Source: Arthrobacter sp. FW305-BF8
GTDB taxonomy: Bacteria > Actinomycetota > Actinomycetes > Actinomycetales > Micrococcaceae
Length of the DNA stretch: 64,000 bases
NCBI RefSeq assembly: GCF_021789315.1
Contig: NZ_CP084561.1
Span: 186,001 to 250,000, forward strand
Reading direction: 5' to 3'
Positions 1 through 8,313 of this stretch are shown one piece after another. Position 1 is the stretch's first letter. Each line of letters opens with the position of its first letter. The position numbers and the translations under genes are program-made. The notes under the pieces are model-generated. The model ran no database searches. It was not told the origin of the DNA and saw only the letters and a program-made list of their open reading frames with translations.

Positions 1-1385
1 CCGCACGCGAACTGAAAAGAGCTGGACTGACCGTCGCCGTGCTGGAAGCCCGCGACCGCGTGGGCGGCCGGACGTGGACCGACACCGTGGACGGAGCCAT
101 GCTGGAAATCGGCGGCCAGTGGGTATCGCCGGACCAGACCGCCCTGCTGGCCCTGCTGGAGGAGCTCGGCCTGAAAACGTACTCCCGTTACCGTGAAGGC
201 GAGTCCGTCTACGTCGGGGCGGACGGCACCCCGGTCCGCTACACCGGCGACATGTTCCCGGTCAGCGCCAGCACGGCTGCCGAGATGGACAAGCTCATCG
301 CACTGCTCGATGAACTGGCGGCCGAGGTCGGCGCCACCGAACCGTGGGCGCACCCCAAGGCGCGGGAGCTGGACACCATCTCCTTCCACCACTGGCTGCG
401 CCAGAACTCCCCGGACGAGGAAGCCTGCAACAACATCGGTCTCTTCATTGCCGGCGGCATGCTCACCAAGCCGGCGCACGCGTTCTCCGCCCTGCAGGCC
501 GTCCTGATGGCCGCCTCCGCGGGCTCCTTCACCCACCTGACGGATGAGGACTTCATCCTGGACAAGCGGGTGATCGGCGGGATGCAGCAGGTCTCGCTGC
601 TGCAGGCAGCGGAACTTGGGGCCGACGTCGTCCTTAATAGCCCGGTGCGCACCATCAACTGGAAGGCTGACGGTGAAAACGGTCATCGCGTCACGGCCGT
701 TTCCGACCAGGCCACGGTGAACGCCCGCTTCGTGATCATGGCGGTGCCGCCCAACCTGTACTCGCGGGTTTCCTTCAACCCGCCGCTGCCGCGCCGCCAG
801 CACCAGATGCACCAGCACCAGTCGCTGGGCCTGGTCATCAAGGTGCACGCCGTCTACAGCACGCCCTTCTGGCGCGAGGACGGGCTCTCCGGCACGGGGT
901 TCGGCGCCGGCTCGCTGGTCCAGGAGGTCTACGACAACACCAACCACGGCGACACCCGCGGAACGCTCGTGGGCTTCATCTCCGACGAAAAGGCCGACGC
1001 CGTCTTCGAGCTGAGTGCCGAGGACCGCAAGAAGGCCATCCTGGAGTCGATCGCCGGCTTCCTGGGGGACAAGGCCCTCGAGCCCGAGGTGTACTACGAA
1101 TCCGACTGGGGCTCCGAGGAATGGACGCGCGGCGCCTACGCTGCGAGCTACGACCTCGGCGGGCTGCACCGCTACGGCAAGGACCAGCACGCAGCCGTCG
1201 GCCCCATCTACTGGTGCTCCTCCGACCTCGCCGCCGAAGGCTACCAGCACGTGGACGGGGCGGTCCGCATGGGCCAGTCCACGGCCGCCCGCATCGCCGC
1301 AGCTGCCGCGTCCACCGAAGCACAGGCTGCACCTGAACTGAGCGGTGCACCTAAACTGGCGAACGCAACGGCCGCCGTCGGCTAA
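1..1385 (+). CDS. Flavin-dependent amine oxidase, 5'-truncated by window edge
   Basis: Oxidises a primary amine with FAD; the family includes putrescine and other monoamine oxidases. The frame is open from base 3, so the start and the first GxGxxG of the Rossmann fold lie outside the window. What remains begins with the end of the dinucleotide fold (VLEARDRVGGRTWT), the classic FAD motif of this family. The C-terminal FAD segment is also present (WCSSDLAAEGYQHVDGAVRMGQ near residue 400). The stop is TAA at 1383. A 50-bp gap separates it from an APC permease on the same strand, which suggests an uptake-and-oxidation pair for an amine or amino acid. The substrate cannot be read from sequence; putrescine oxidase-like is a reasonable guess only. 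Confidence 0.85.
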   Translation, partial: ARELKRAGLTVAVLEARDRVGGRTWTDTVDGAMLEIGGQWVSPDQTALLALLEELGLKTYSRYREGESVYVGADGTPVRYTGDMFPVSASTAAEMDKLIALLDELAAEVGATEPWAHPKARELDTISFHHWLRQNSPDEEACNNIGLFIAGGMLTKPAHAFSALQAVLMAASAGSFTHLTDEDFILDKRVIGGMQQVSLLQAAELGADVVLNSPVRTINWKADGENGHRVTAVSDQATVNARFVIMAVPPNLYSRVSFNPPLPRRQHQMHQHQSLGLVIKVHAVYSTPFWREDGLSGTGFGAGSLVQEVYDNTNHGDTRGTLVGFISDEKADAVFELSAEDRKKAILESIAGFLGDKALEPEVYYESDWGSEEWTRGAYAASYDLGGLHRYGKDQHAAVGPIYWCSSDLAAEGYQHVDGAVRMGQSTAARIAAAAASTEAQAAPELSGAPKLANATAAVG

Positions 1386-1436
1386 CAGCGCAGCCGCGCA
1401 TTTCCCATTCAACGATGAATGACAAGAGGCAATCCC

Positions 1437-2951
1437 ATGAGTACAAAAGCCGCCGTCACCCCGGACGCGCACAAAAGCCTGAGTGAAAAGGGCCTCAAGG
1501 CCGGGTCCGTCGGGCTGATCGGGGCCGTGGTGATCGGGGTGTCCTGCATCGCTCCGGCGTACACGCTCACCGCGGCCCTCGGCCCCACCGTGTCCGAGGT
1601 GGGCGTGCACCTGCCGGCGGTCTTCCTCGTGGGCTTCATCCCCATGCTGCTGGTGGCGCTCGGTTACCGGGAGCTGAACAACGCAATGCCCGACGCCGGG
1701 ACCTCCTTCACGTGGGCAACGCGCGCCTTTGGCCCGTGGATCGGCTGGATGGGCGGGTGGGGGCTGATCGCCGCCACCATCATCGTGCTGTCGAACCTGG
1801 CGGCGGTTGCCGTCGACTTCTTCTACCTGATGCTCGCGCAGCTGCTCGGCAACCCCGGGATCGCTGAGCTGTCAAAGAATCTGCCACTGAACATCGCCAC
1901 CACCCTGGTGTTCATCGCGGCGGCGTGCTGGATCTCCTACCGCGGCATGGAAACCACCAAGGGCGTCCAGTACGTCCTGGTGGGGTTCCAGCTCCTGGTG
2001 CTGGGGTGGTTCGCAGTCTCCGCGTTCGTGCACGTGGCCAACGGGACCGCCTTCGACGCCACGGCCATCTCGCCGGACTGGTTCAATCCCTTCGCCGTGG
2101 ACTCCTTCTCAGCCTTCGCGGCCGGGGTGTCACTGTCGATCTTCATCTACTGGGGCTGGGACGTGACCCTGACCATGAACGAGGAGACGCGGAACCCGGA
2201 GAAGACCCCCGGGCGGGCGGCGACGGTGACCGTGGTGGTCATCGTGGCCATCTACATGACGGCCGCACTGGCCACGCTGTCCTTCGCGGGCGTGGGGGAG
2301 GCCGGCCTGGGCACCGGCAATCCGGACAACCAGTCCAGCATCTTTGCGGTCCTCTCCGGGCCTGTCATGGGGCCGTTCGCAATCCTGATGTCGCTGGCCA
2401 TCCTGAGCAGCTCGGCGGCGTCGCTGCAGTCCACCTTCGTCTCCCCGGCCCGGACGCTGCTGGCCATGGGTCACTACAAGGCACTGCCCGGGAAGTTCGG
2501 CAAGGTCAGCCCCACCTTCAAGTCACCGAGCTACGCCACGATTGCGGCGGCTGCTGCCGCAGCGGCGTTCTACGTCATCACCCGGACCACGTCGGAGAAT
2601 GCGCTGTGGGACACCATCACCGCGCTGGGCATGATGATCTGCTTCTACTACGGGATTACGGCGCTCGCGTGTGTCTGGTTCTTCCGGGCCGTGGCGTTCA
2701 GCAGCCCCCGGGGATTCCTCTTCAAGTTCCTGGCTCCGCTGCTGGGCGGCGTGATCCTGCTGGTGATGTTCGTGAAGACGGCGTACGACTCCATGGATCC
2801 GGAGTACGGTTCCGGTTCATCCGTGGGCGGCGTGGGCATGGTGTTCATCCTGGGCATGGGCGTCATCCTGCTCGGCGTGGTCGCCATGCTGGTGATGGCC
2901 CGGATCCGGCCCGGGTTCTTCAAGGGCGAGGTGCTGGCGCGGGGGCTCTGA
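1437..2951 (+). CDS. APC-family amino acid/amine permease
   Basis: Integral membrane transporter of 504 residues with about 12 hydrophobic segments. The first helix region (GLIGAVVIGVSCIAPAYTL) is characteristic of the APC superfamily, in which unwound glycine-rich helix 1 binds the substrate amine or carboxylate. An upstream in-frame ATG at 1419 has no good ribosome site, whereas the ATG at 1437 follows AGAGG at a suitable distance, so I place the start there. It follows the amine oxidase on the same strand and probably imports its substrate. The motif DVTLTMNEETRNPEKTPGRA is the usual APC loop between helices 6 and 7. No regulator lies next to it. Confidence 0.88.
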   Translation: MSTKAAVTPDAHKSLSEKGLKAGSVGLIGAVVIGVSCIAPAYTLTAALGPTVSEVGVHLPAVFLVGFIPMLLVALGYRELNNAMPDAGTSFTWATRAFGPWIGWMGGWGLIAATIIVLSNLAAVAVDFFYLMLAQLLGNPGIAELSKNLPLNIATTLVFIAAACWISYRGMETTKGVQYVLVGFQLLVLGWFAVSAFVHVANGTAFDATAISPDWFNPFAVDSFSAFAAGVSLSIFIYWGWDVTLTMNEETRNPEKTPGRAATVTVVVIVAIYMTAALATLSFAGVGEAGLGTGNPDNQSSIFAVLSGPVMGPFAILMSLAILSSSAASLQSTFVSPARTLLAMGHYKALPGKFGKVSPTFKSPSYATIAAAAAAAAFYVITRTTSENALWDTITALGMMICFYYGITALACVWFFRAVAFSSPRGFLFKFLAPLLGGVILLVMFVKTAYDSMDPEYGSGSSVGGVGMVFILGMGVILLGVVAMLVMARIRPGFFKGEVLARGL

Positions 2952-2975
2952 TCACCGGGTACTGTGACTGGAAAC

Positions 2976-2987
2976 TAAGCACGCTTA
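2976..2987. promoter_or_regulatory. TAAGC-AC-GCTTA palindrome (stress-gene motif)
   Basis: Two perfect 5-bp arms around a 2-bp centre, about 80 bp upstream of the PNPOx-fold stress gene at 3068. The same motif, allowing small changes, occurs before other stress genes of the window (7760, 30679, 30734, 30758). A regulator or promoter role is inferred. Confidence 0.45.
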
Positions 2988-3067
2988 CCAATAGGGTGGC
3001 GGGTAGGGCAATGACCCGGTCCAACTGAACGTACTGAGAACGTACTCGAGCAGAACGAGGTGACAGC

Positions 3068-3550
3068 ATGACGGGCACAGAAAGCATCAGCAAGGTCACG
3101 GACATCATCAACGATTCCCACATTGGAATGTTCACCACCATCAATGAAGAAGGCGCCCTGGTCAGCCGGCCGCTGGCCGTCCAGGACGTGAAGGACGACG
3201 GCGACATGTGGTTCTTCACGGGCGAGGGAACCTCCCAGGTGGCCCACGTGACTGCCGACCCCAGGGTCAACGTGTCCTTCGGCAAGCGGACCGAGTGGGT
3301 CTCGGTCGCCGGCACCGCCGAAGTGGTGCGGGACAGGGCCAAGATCCGCGAACTGTGGAACCCGTCCGTCGAGGCCTGGTTCCCGGACGGGCCGGACACC
3401 CCCGAGGTTGTCCTGCTGCGCCTGGACTCCGACTCAGCGGAGTACTGGACCAGCCCCGGCGGCACCGCGGCGACTGTGCTGCAGTGGGTCAAGTCGAAGG
3501 TCACCCACAGCCGCATGAGCGTCGGCGAAAGCGGCACTGTGGAGCTGTAA
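3068..3550 (+). CDS. Pyridoxamine 5'-phosphate oxidase-fold protein, general stress protein 26-like
   Basis: A 160-residue single-domain split-barrel flavin/heme-binding protein of the PNPOx-like family (YdaG/general stress protein 26 type). The N-terminus (GMFTTINEEGALVSRPLAVQ), the WFFTGEG strand and the FGKRTEWVSVAGTAEVV segment match that fold. Such proteins are usually stress-induced, bind flavin or F420 and are of unclear substrate. The ATG follows GAGGTGA at a normal distance. Upstream, 'AACGTACT' is repeated twice within 20 bp and a TAAGC-type palindrome lies at 2976, which hints at stress control. It stands alone and converges on the MFS remnant, with a hairpin between. Confidence 0.85.
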   Translation: MTGTESISKVTDIINDSHIGMFTTINEEGALVSRPLAVQDVKDDGDMWFFTGEGTSQVAHVTADPRVNVSFGKRTEWVSVAGTAEVVRDRAKIRELWNPSVEAWFPDGPDTPEVVLLRLDSDSAEYWTSPGGTAATVLQWVKSKVTHSRMSVGESGTVEL

Positions 3551-3568
3551 TTCCGCGCTGCAGACACC

Positions 3569-3629
3569 AACGCGGGGTCACTTAGCGCCGCATCTGGACC
3601 TCAGAATGGACGATATGTGACCCCGCGTT
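3569..3629. terminator. Long hairpin between convergent genes (element A)
   Basis: Perfect 13-bp arms, AACGCGGGGTCAC at 3569-3581 and its complement at 3617-3629, with an imperfect inner continuation including TTAGCG against CGATAT. It lies between the stress gene (+) and the MFS remnant (-) and could terminate both. It may instead be a REP-like repeated element: element B at 36415-36486 has a similar layout and also contains TTAGCGCC. Confidence 0.6.
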
Positions 3630-3638
3630 GCTGTTTCT

Positions 3639-3971
3639 TTAGGCTGCTGTTACTTCAGCCTCCTTGACCTTGAGGGGTTCGATCTTGCCCATGATGAACA
3701 GGTAGTTGGCGGCGCCGACCAATGACACCGCGCCGATTACCGCGAGCGGCGCGACGAACGATCCCGTCTGGTCCACCAGCACGCCGATCAGGATCGGAGT
3801 GAAGATGCCGGCCAGGTTGGAGGCGAAATTCTGCAGGACGCTGATGGAACCCACGTGCCGGGAGCTGGGTGCAACATCCGCCGGCAGCGACCAGGTGCCG
3901 GTGGCGGCAACGGTCAGGCTGGAGTAGGCCACGGACAGCAGGGCGAGGGCCATCCTCGGCGCCCTCACCAA
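3639..3971 (-). pseudogene. C-terminal fragment of an MFS transporter
   Basis: About 105 residues that match the last four membrane segments of an anion:cation-symporter-type MFS protein (TGTWSLPADVAPSSRHVGSISVLQNFASNLAGIFTPILIGVLVDQTG). A full transporter of this group has about 430 residues, so the first eight helices are missing. The upstream side (right, beyond about 3965) shows no further MFS coding in any frame and runs into a different gene. This is a truncation scar rather than a frameshift. No ribosome site is visible for the apparent start. A functional product is very unlikely. Confidence 0.75.
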
Positions 3972-4080
3972 CCGGGTCGGCGCGGCAGAGGAACTCCCGG
4001 AGCAGACCTTCGGACCCCCGGCAGCTGTTCGGCTACCTCGAGGAGCAGCGGCAGTCGGCAGCTCACTTTTACCTCGGAAG

Positions 4081-4884
4081 TCAGATACAGGAGTAGTCGT
4101 AGTCGAAGCCGCCGGAGACGTACTGGGTTAGCGAGACTGAGCCGCCGCCCGTCAGCGCGGCATTGGAGCAGTTGCGGACGGCAGCGTTTAGGGTCCGTGC
4201 CCCGGCCAGCCAGCTGGGGAGCGTGAACAGCGGGCTGGTAGCCGGGACGGTGCCGGCGATCTGTGACCACTGGGTGGCGGTGGAGTAGATGCCTGTCCTC
4301 GCGTTGATGCTGCCGAAGTAGGCGACCATTCCCTCCAGATCAGCCTGGTTCGCCACCTTGTCACCCGACCAGGAGTTCCCGGTTTCCACATCCAGCCACC
4401 ACGTGTAGCCGGACGGGTTGCTGATGCCGCGGATGTTCGCGTCGTCGTAGGCCTTGGCCCAGCCGTACATATAGGAGCAGGCTGGACCGACGTCGTTCGC
4501 TTTGCAGTCGCCGTAGGGGTTGAAGACCTTGGTTCCGGCGTAGGTGTTGCTGGTGGGCCACCAGCTGCCGGCCAGCCCAGGGTTGGCGGTGTTGACGTAC
4601 AGCTGCACCTTGGGCTGTCCTGCGGTGCCGGACGACGACCCCGCCCATGTCAGCTGCGTGGCCAGGCACGGGTTCGTGGTGTTTGCGAGGCCGTTGTTGA
4701 CTCCCACGATGCCGAAAGCCGGTCCCTTCGGCAGGGCCTTGCCGCACTGGGGCCACGACACATCATTGCCTACGCCCGCGTTGGCTGCCTCGGCCGGGAC
4801 GGCCTGAAGCATCAGCAGAACGGTGGCGGCCAACGCCGGAAGCCACCGGAGTTTTAACAGAGCAGATCGAGTAGCGGACATCAT
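4081..4884 (-). CDS. Secreted DUF1906/Rv2525c-like glycoside-hydrolase-like protein
   Basis: A 267-residue exported protein. The first 45 residues are a Sec signal peptide (positive start, then LRWLPALAATVLLMLQAVPAEAANA). The mature part begins GVGNDVSWPQCG and contains WWLDVETGNSW, IYSTATQW and four to six cysteines. This arrangement resembles the TIM-barrel glycoside-hydrolase-like domain of Rv2525c (DUF1906) and GH25-type relatives; activity is uncertain. The frame is open for another 285 bases upstream, but the start is fixed by GAGGAAGG four bases before ATG at 4884. It sits between two truncated genes, so it may have arrived in, or survived, a local rearrangement. Confidence 0.7.
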   Translation of the reverse strand: MMSATRSALLKLRWLPALAATVLLMLQAVPAEAANAGVGNDVSWPQCGKALPKGPAFGIVGVNNGLANTTNPCLATQLTWAGSSSGTAGQPKVQLYVNTANPGLAGSWWPTSNTYAGTKVFNPYGDCKANDVGPACSYMYGWAKAYDDANIRGISNPSGYTWWLDVETGNSWSGDKVANQADLEGMVAYFGSINARTGIYSTATQWSQIAGTVPATSPLFTLPSWLAGARTLNAAVRNCSNAALTGGGSVSLTQYVSGGFDYDYSCI

Positions 4885-5169
4885 CGGCCTTCCTCGCGCG
4901 GTGACAGAACGAAGAAACAAGCATCCGTTCCACGGGCTGCCGGGGTCAAGAGGCCGCCGGTCGAACTGCCTTTCAGTGGCCGCCCTTTCGGTGTAGTCGG
5001 CGGCGTCGTAATGCAAGCGCAGGGCAGCAATCTTGCCGTCGCTGATGCTGAAGAATTCGGCGAACCGCACTGTCCCGCCGGGCATCCGGGCATCGTAAAG
5101 AATCGCCGATCCGTGTAATCCGTGGACTTCCTGGAGCACTCCGGGCGCGTCGTCGCTAAGCGCAGTCAC
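4885..5169 (-). pseudogene. SnoaL/NTF2-like C-terminal fragment
   Basis: The ATG at 5167-5169 overlaps the stop of the P450 gene (ATGA), so translation could be coupled. The first 60 residues resemble the second half of a SnoaL/NTF2-fold protein (FAEFFSISDGKIAALRLHYDAADY). The N-terminal helices and first strand expected of a 110-140 residue protein are absent, and the frame then runs on without a stop into the signal peptide of the next gene. I read it as a 5'-deleted remnant that may still be translated as a junk N-terminal extension. A short functional protein cannot be excluded. Confidence 0.5.
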
Positions 5170-6344
5170 TGCTGCTCATTTGACGCCTGCCAAGAGACAG
5201 GCAGCTCCTTGACTCCGTAAATGATGGTGCTGTCCATCCGTTCGAGGCGGGCTCCCGGGGCGAGGGCCAGTCCGGGGAGCCGGTCCAGAATGCCCTGCAG
5301 CGCGATCTTGGCTTCGAGCCTGGCCAGCGGGGCGCCGAGGCAGAAATGGATGCCGTGGCCGAAGGCGAGATGCCGGTTCGGTGTCCGGTCTATGTCGAAC
5401 TGTTCGGGACGTTGGAATTGGTGCTCATCACGGTTGGCTGAGCCTATCCAGGCAACCAGCGGGGCGCCGGCCGGGACCTGGACGGCGCCTACCGTGGTGT
5501 CAGCAGCTGTCACCCGGTACATCGACTGGACGGGAGAGCGGTAGCGCAGCACTTCTTCTATGGCCTGGGTGAGCAGGGACGGCTCGGCCCGGAGCCGTTC
5601 CATCGCTCCGGGCTGTTCGGTGAAACTGAGGACCGCGTTGCCGATGAGGTTGGTGGTGGTTTCATTGCCGGCCACGAGCAGGAGGCTGCAGAAGCCGAGC
5701 AGTTCGGCCACGCTCAGCTTCTGCCCTTCGATCTCTGCCACCAGAAGGTTGCTGATCAGATCAGTTCCGGGCTGGCGTCTGCGGCGTTCGATGAGGGCCA
5801 GGAAGTACTCGGTCATTTCCCGGTTGGTGGAACTGTGGTCGGCAGTCTGCGCACCGGTCTGCGTCTGGCTGACGATCACATCGGACCAGTGCTTAAAGCG
5901 GTCGCGGTCCTCGGCGGGGATGCCCATGAGCTCGGCGATCACAATCACCGGCAGCGGGTAGGCCAGCTCGTCGATGAGGTCTGCCGAACCCCGGGAAGCA
6001 ATCCCGTCCAGCAGGTCGTCCGTTAGCGCCGAGATGCGCGGCGCAAGGGCGTCCACTGCTTTCGGGGTGAACGCCTGGGTCACGAGAGAGCGCAGCTGCC
6101 GGTGCCGCGGGGGATCGGCGGTGATCAGGCTCGCCGCGAACAGCTGGCCCGTCTCGGATGGATCGTCGCCTCCCATCCTCGAAGAGAACGTCCCGTGTTC
6201 GGACAGAACCCGCTGGACGTCGTCGTACCTGAAGACATGCCAGCTTCCGGATTGCTCGTCGTGGAAGACGGGAGCGGCTTCCCGCATCTTTTCGTACTGC
6301 GGGAAGGGATCCAGCGAAGGCCCATCACTGTTCACGAAGTCCAT
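5166..6344 (-). CDS. Cytochrome P450
   Basis: A 392-residue soluble bacterial class I P450. Visible motifs in order are the I-helix oxygen-activating AGNETT, the K-helix ExxR (EEVLR) and the heme loop FGHGIHFCLGAPLARLE with the cysteine thiolate. It needs a ferredoxin and reductase, neither of which is encoded here. The open frame extends to 6470, but that would overlap the upstream AEC gene; I place the start at ATG 6344 (MDFVNSDGPSLDPFPQYEKMRE), where P450 homology begins. No strong ribosome site precedes it. Its substrate is unknown. It may be co-transcribed with the AEC transporter and is followed by the SnoaL-like remnant. Confidence 0.9.
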   Translation of the reverse strand: MDFVNSDGPSLDPFPQYEKMREAAPVFHDEQSGSWHVFRYDDVQRVLSEHGTFSSRMGGDDPSETGQLFAASLITADPPRHRQLRSLVTQAFTPKAVDALAPRISALTDDLLDGIASRGSADLIDELAYPLPVIVIAELMGIPAEDRDRFKHWSDVIVSQTQTGAQTADHSSTNREMTEYFLALIERRRRQPGTDLISNLLVAEIEGQKLSVAELLGFCSLLLVAGNETTTNLIGNAVLSFTEQPGAMERLRAEPSLLTQAIEEVLRYRSPVQSMYRVTAADTTVGAVQVPAGAPLVAWIGSANRDEHQFQRPEQFDIDRTPNRHLAFGHGIHFCLGAPLARLEAKIALQGILDRLPGLALAPGARLERMDSTIIYGVKELPVSWQASNEQQ

Positions 6345-6393
6345 GGCAGAGTTTATGCCGGGAATGCGCCCGCCGTCAGCAGCTGGGCAGGAC

Positions 6394-7317
6394 TCAGCCA
6401 AACAGCCAGGCCGCCCCCAGAAGCAGGGGGATTGCCAAAGCCGAGGTAATGACGGCCGTGGATTGCGCAAGGTTCTGGCCTACGCCGTACCGGACCGCGT
6501 AAAGGACCACGTTCTGCCCGGTGGGAAGGATGGCGCAGGCCGTGACAACGAAGGTGCTGAAGGTGTCGAGGTGGAACACAAACACGGCCAGCAGCCACGC
6601 GAGAGCCGGTTGGACGGCTGACTTGAGAATGACGGCGAACAGGGTGGGGACGCGGTCCACCGAGTCTTGGCGCGGTGACAGGCCGTGGAGCGACATGCCG
6701 AAGATGATCAGCATCAGCGGAACCGTCAGCTGGGCCACCAGCTTCAGGGGATCCAGCACCAGGTCCGGAAGCTCAATCCCGGCTGCGCTGACGATGACGC
6801 CGAGGATGGCTGCCACGGTAACAGGGTTGCGCAGGGGAGTGGACAGGATGCTCCACACAGACGTCTTTTTCCCGTCAGGATCGGTCAGATCCAGGATGGT
6901 CAGCGCCACCGGCGTCACAAGCGCCAGTTGGAACAACATGATCGGCGTGACGAACGTGGCACTGCCGAGAATGTACAGGGACAGCGGAACGCCGAGGTTC
7001 GTGGAATTGACGATTCCCCTGGCCAGCGCGCCGACGGTGGTGCGCCGGACGCCCCACCTGCCGATTGCCCCGCTGAGCGCGAACAGCGCCATGCAGCAAA
7101 GTGCTGTGACGACGGAGATGAGGCCTGTCTGGCTGAGGACTTCGGAGATGTGCCGCGAAGCGATCGTGGAGAACATCAGGCTCGGCAGCCCGACCATGAA
7201 GGTCAGGGTGGACAGCACCTTCGTCCCGTGCGGCCCAAGGGCGTTTGTCCTGGCCAAGATGTAACCAACGAGCAGGACCATGCCCACCACAAAGAATCCC
7301 TTTAAGACTCCATCCAA
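6394..7317 (-). CDS. AEC (auxin efflux carrier) family transporter
   Basis: A 307-residue membrane protein with about ten hydrophobic helices, the size and pattern of AEC permeases such as MdcF/YwkB-type carriers of malonate, malate or other small organic anions. Characteristic segments are NSTNLGVPLSLYILG and ACAILPTGQNVVLYAVRYG, which in the bile-acid/AEC fold flank the crossed helices. It starts at ATG 7317 and precedes the P450 by 49 bp, so they may form an operon. A weak -10-like TATAGT (minus strand, 7389-7394) overlaps a GTCT-A-AGAC palindrome upstream. The substrate is not predictable. Confidence 0.82.
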   Translation of the reverse strand: MDGVLKGFFVVGMVLLVGYILARTNALGPHGTKVLSTLTFMVGLPSLMFSTIASRHISEVLSQTGLISVVTALCCMALFALSGAIGRWGVRRTTVGALARGIVNSTNLGVPLSLYILGSATFVTPIMLFQLALVTPVALTILDLTDPDGKKTSVWSILSTPLRNPVTVAAILGVIVSAAGIELPDLVLDPLKLVAQLTVPLMLIIFGMSLHGLSPRQDSVDRVPTLFAVILKSAVQPALAWLLAVFVFHLDTFSTFVVTACAILPTGQNVVLYAVRYGVGQNLAQSTAVITSALAIPLLLGAAWLFG

Positions 7318-7521
7318 GCCGCTGTCCTCAATTCGTTCCGCTCGCGAGCCGAACGAGGTTGGACCCGCCCGCTGACACGTCGTCTAAGACTATATTTTTT
7401 CGTGATGCCGCCGGACGGGTGGCATGGCCGGGCAACATGCGGACGACGGGCCCCTTGAAGGAACCCGTCGCCCATGTACTGCGGCCCGGCCGGAGCCGGT
7501 TCTTGCTAGACCTCGATACGG

Positions 7522-7728
7522 CTACAGCCCGAGGCCCCCTAGCTTGTCCCCCAACCCGCCGGGAAGCTTGCCGAGCAGGTCCGCAGGATTGATGCCGAGC
7601 TTGGAGAGAAGCCCGGCGTGCTGGTCGGTGTCCACCTGGTCCGGCAGCTCATTTTCAGCCTGTGCGGCCTTGTCATTGTCGCCTTGCGACCTCAGGAATT
7701 CGAGGATTTGGGACTTGTCGATCTGCAT
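7522..7728 (-). CDS. Small conserved actinobacterial protein, 68 aa, unknown function
   Basis: A 68-residue protein with an acidic, glutamine-rich helical first half (KSQILEFLRSQGDNDKAAQAENELP) and a glycine/leucine C-terminus (LGINPADLLGKLPGGLGDKLGGLGL). I do not recognise a named family, though I believe similar small proteins are common in Micrococcaceae. The start is supported by AAAAGGAGA seven bases before ATG. A TAAGCATCCTTA motif lies 32-43 bases upstream, the same motif found at other stress genes here, so stress or stationary-phase expression is likely. Confidence 0.7.
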   Translation of the reverse strand: MQIDKSQILEFLRSQGDNDKAAQAENELPDQVDTDQHAGLLSKLGINPADLLGKLPGGLGDKLGGLGL

Positions 7729-7759
7729 GGGATTCTCCTTTTGCGATTTCCGGAACTGC

Positions 7760-7771
7760 TAAGGATGCTTA
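7760..7771 (-). promoter_or_regulatory. TAAGCATCCTTA stress-gene motif
   Basis: Read on the minus strand this is TAAGCATCCTTA, one base from the perfect palindrome at 30758. It lies 32 bases upstream of the start codon of the 68-aa protein. A regulatory role is inferred from recurrence. Confidence 0.4.
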
Positions 7772-7836
7772 CTACCATTCCGGAAAAAGGCCCCTCGAAC
7801 AAGTGCAGGCAAGAACCCGCGGCCGAAGAAGCGGGA

Positions 7837-8304
7837 CTAAGCCTGCCTGTTACCGACGGCGGTAGCCAGCGATGCCAGGCCCTTTTCGAAGTCGCGGCCT
7901 ACCATCTTGTCCATGTTCATGAACAGCGCAAAGACCTTGCCGATGCCCTTGTGCTCCCCGACCATGGTCCAGGTGACGCGGGTTCCTCCACCCTCCGGAA
8001 CGAATGTAAAGGCAGTGGGGTTGACTGCGGCGAACGGCTTAGTGAACTCGAGCCGGAGTCGAACGACGTCAGCTTCCTTCGACTCGACGATCTCCATGGT
8101 GCCGGCGCCGGCCTTGCGGTTACCGCTCCAGGCATACTTCGCGCCGACGCCGGCTTCCGCACCGGAGTACGTCCTCTTCATGTCCGGGTCCACGGACTCC
8201 CAGGGCGACCACTTGGGCCACTCGCGGAAGCTGTTGACCAGCGGAAACACGTCCTTGGCCGGGGCGGGGATGACAGTGCTGCGCGTGACTGAGTACGTTG
8301 ACAT
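7837..8304 (-). CDS. SRPBCC family protein (START-like/polyketide cyclase fold)
   Basis: A 155-residue single-domain helix-grip protein. The N-terminal strand with VTRSTVIPAPAKDVFPLVNSFREWPKWSPW is the standard SRPBCC opening, followed by VTWTMVGEHKGIGKVFALF and a long C-terminal helix (DFEKGLASLATAV). These proteins bind hydrophobic ligands; no catalytic residues can be assigned. The start at 8304 lies nine bases downstream of the stop of the membrane protein gene on the same strand, so the two may be co-transcribed. Confidence 0.85.
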   Translation of the reverse strand: MSTYSVTRSTVIPAPAKDVFPLVNSFREWPKWSPWESVDPDMKRTYSGAEAGVGAKYAWSGNRKAGAGTMEIVESKEADVVRLRLEFTKPFAAVNPTAFTFVPEGGGTRVTWTMVGEHKGIGKVFALFMNMDKMVGRDFEKGLASLATAVGNRQA

Positions 8305-8313
8305 GGGCCCATC

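Noticed and set aside
3972..4080. Possible coding remnant between the MFS fragment and the DUF1906-like gene
   Set aside because: None of the frames gives a recognisable protein segment; treated as scar DNA.
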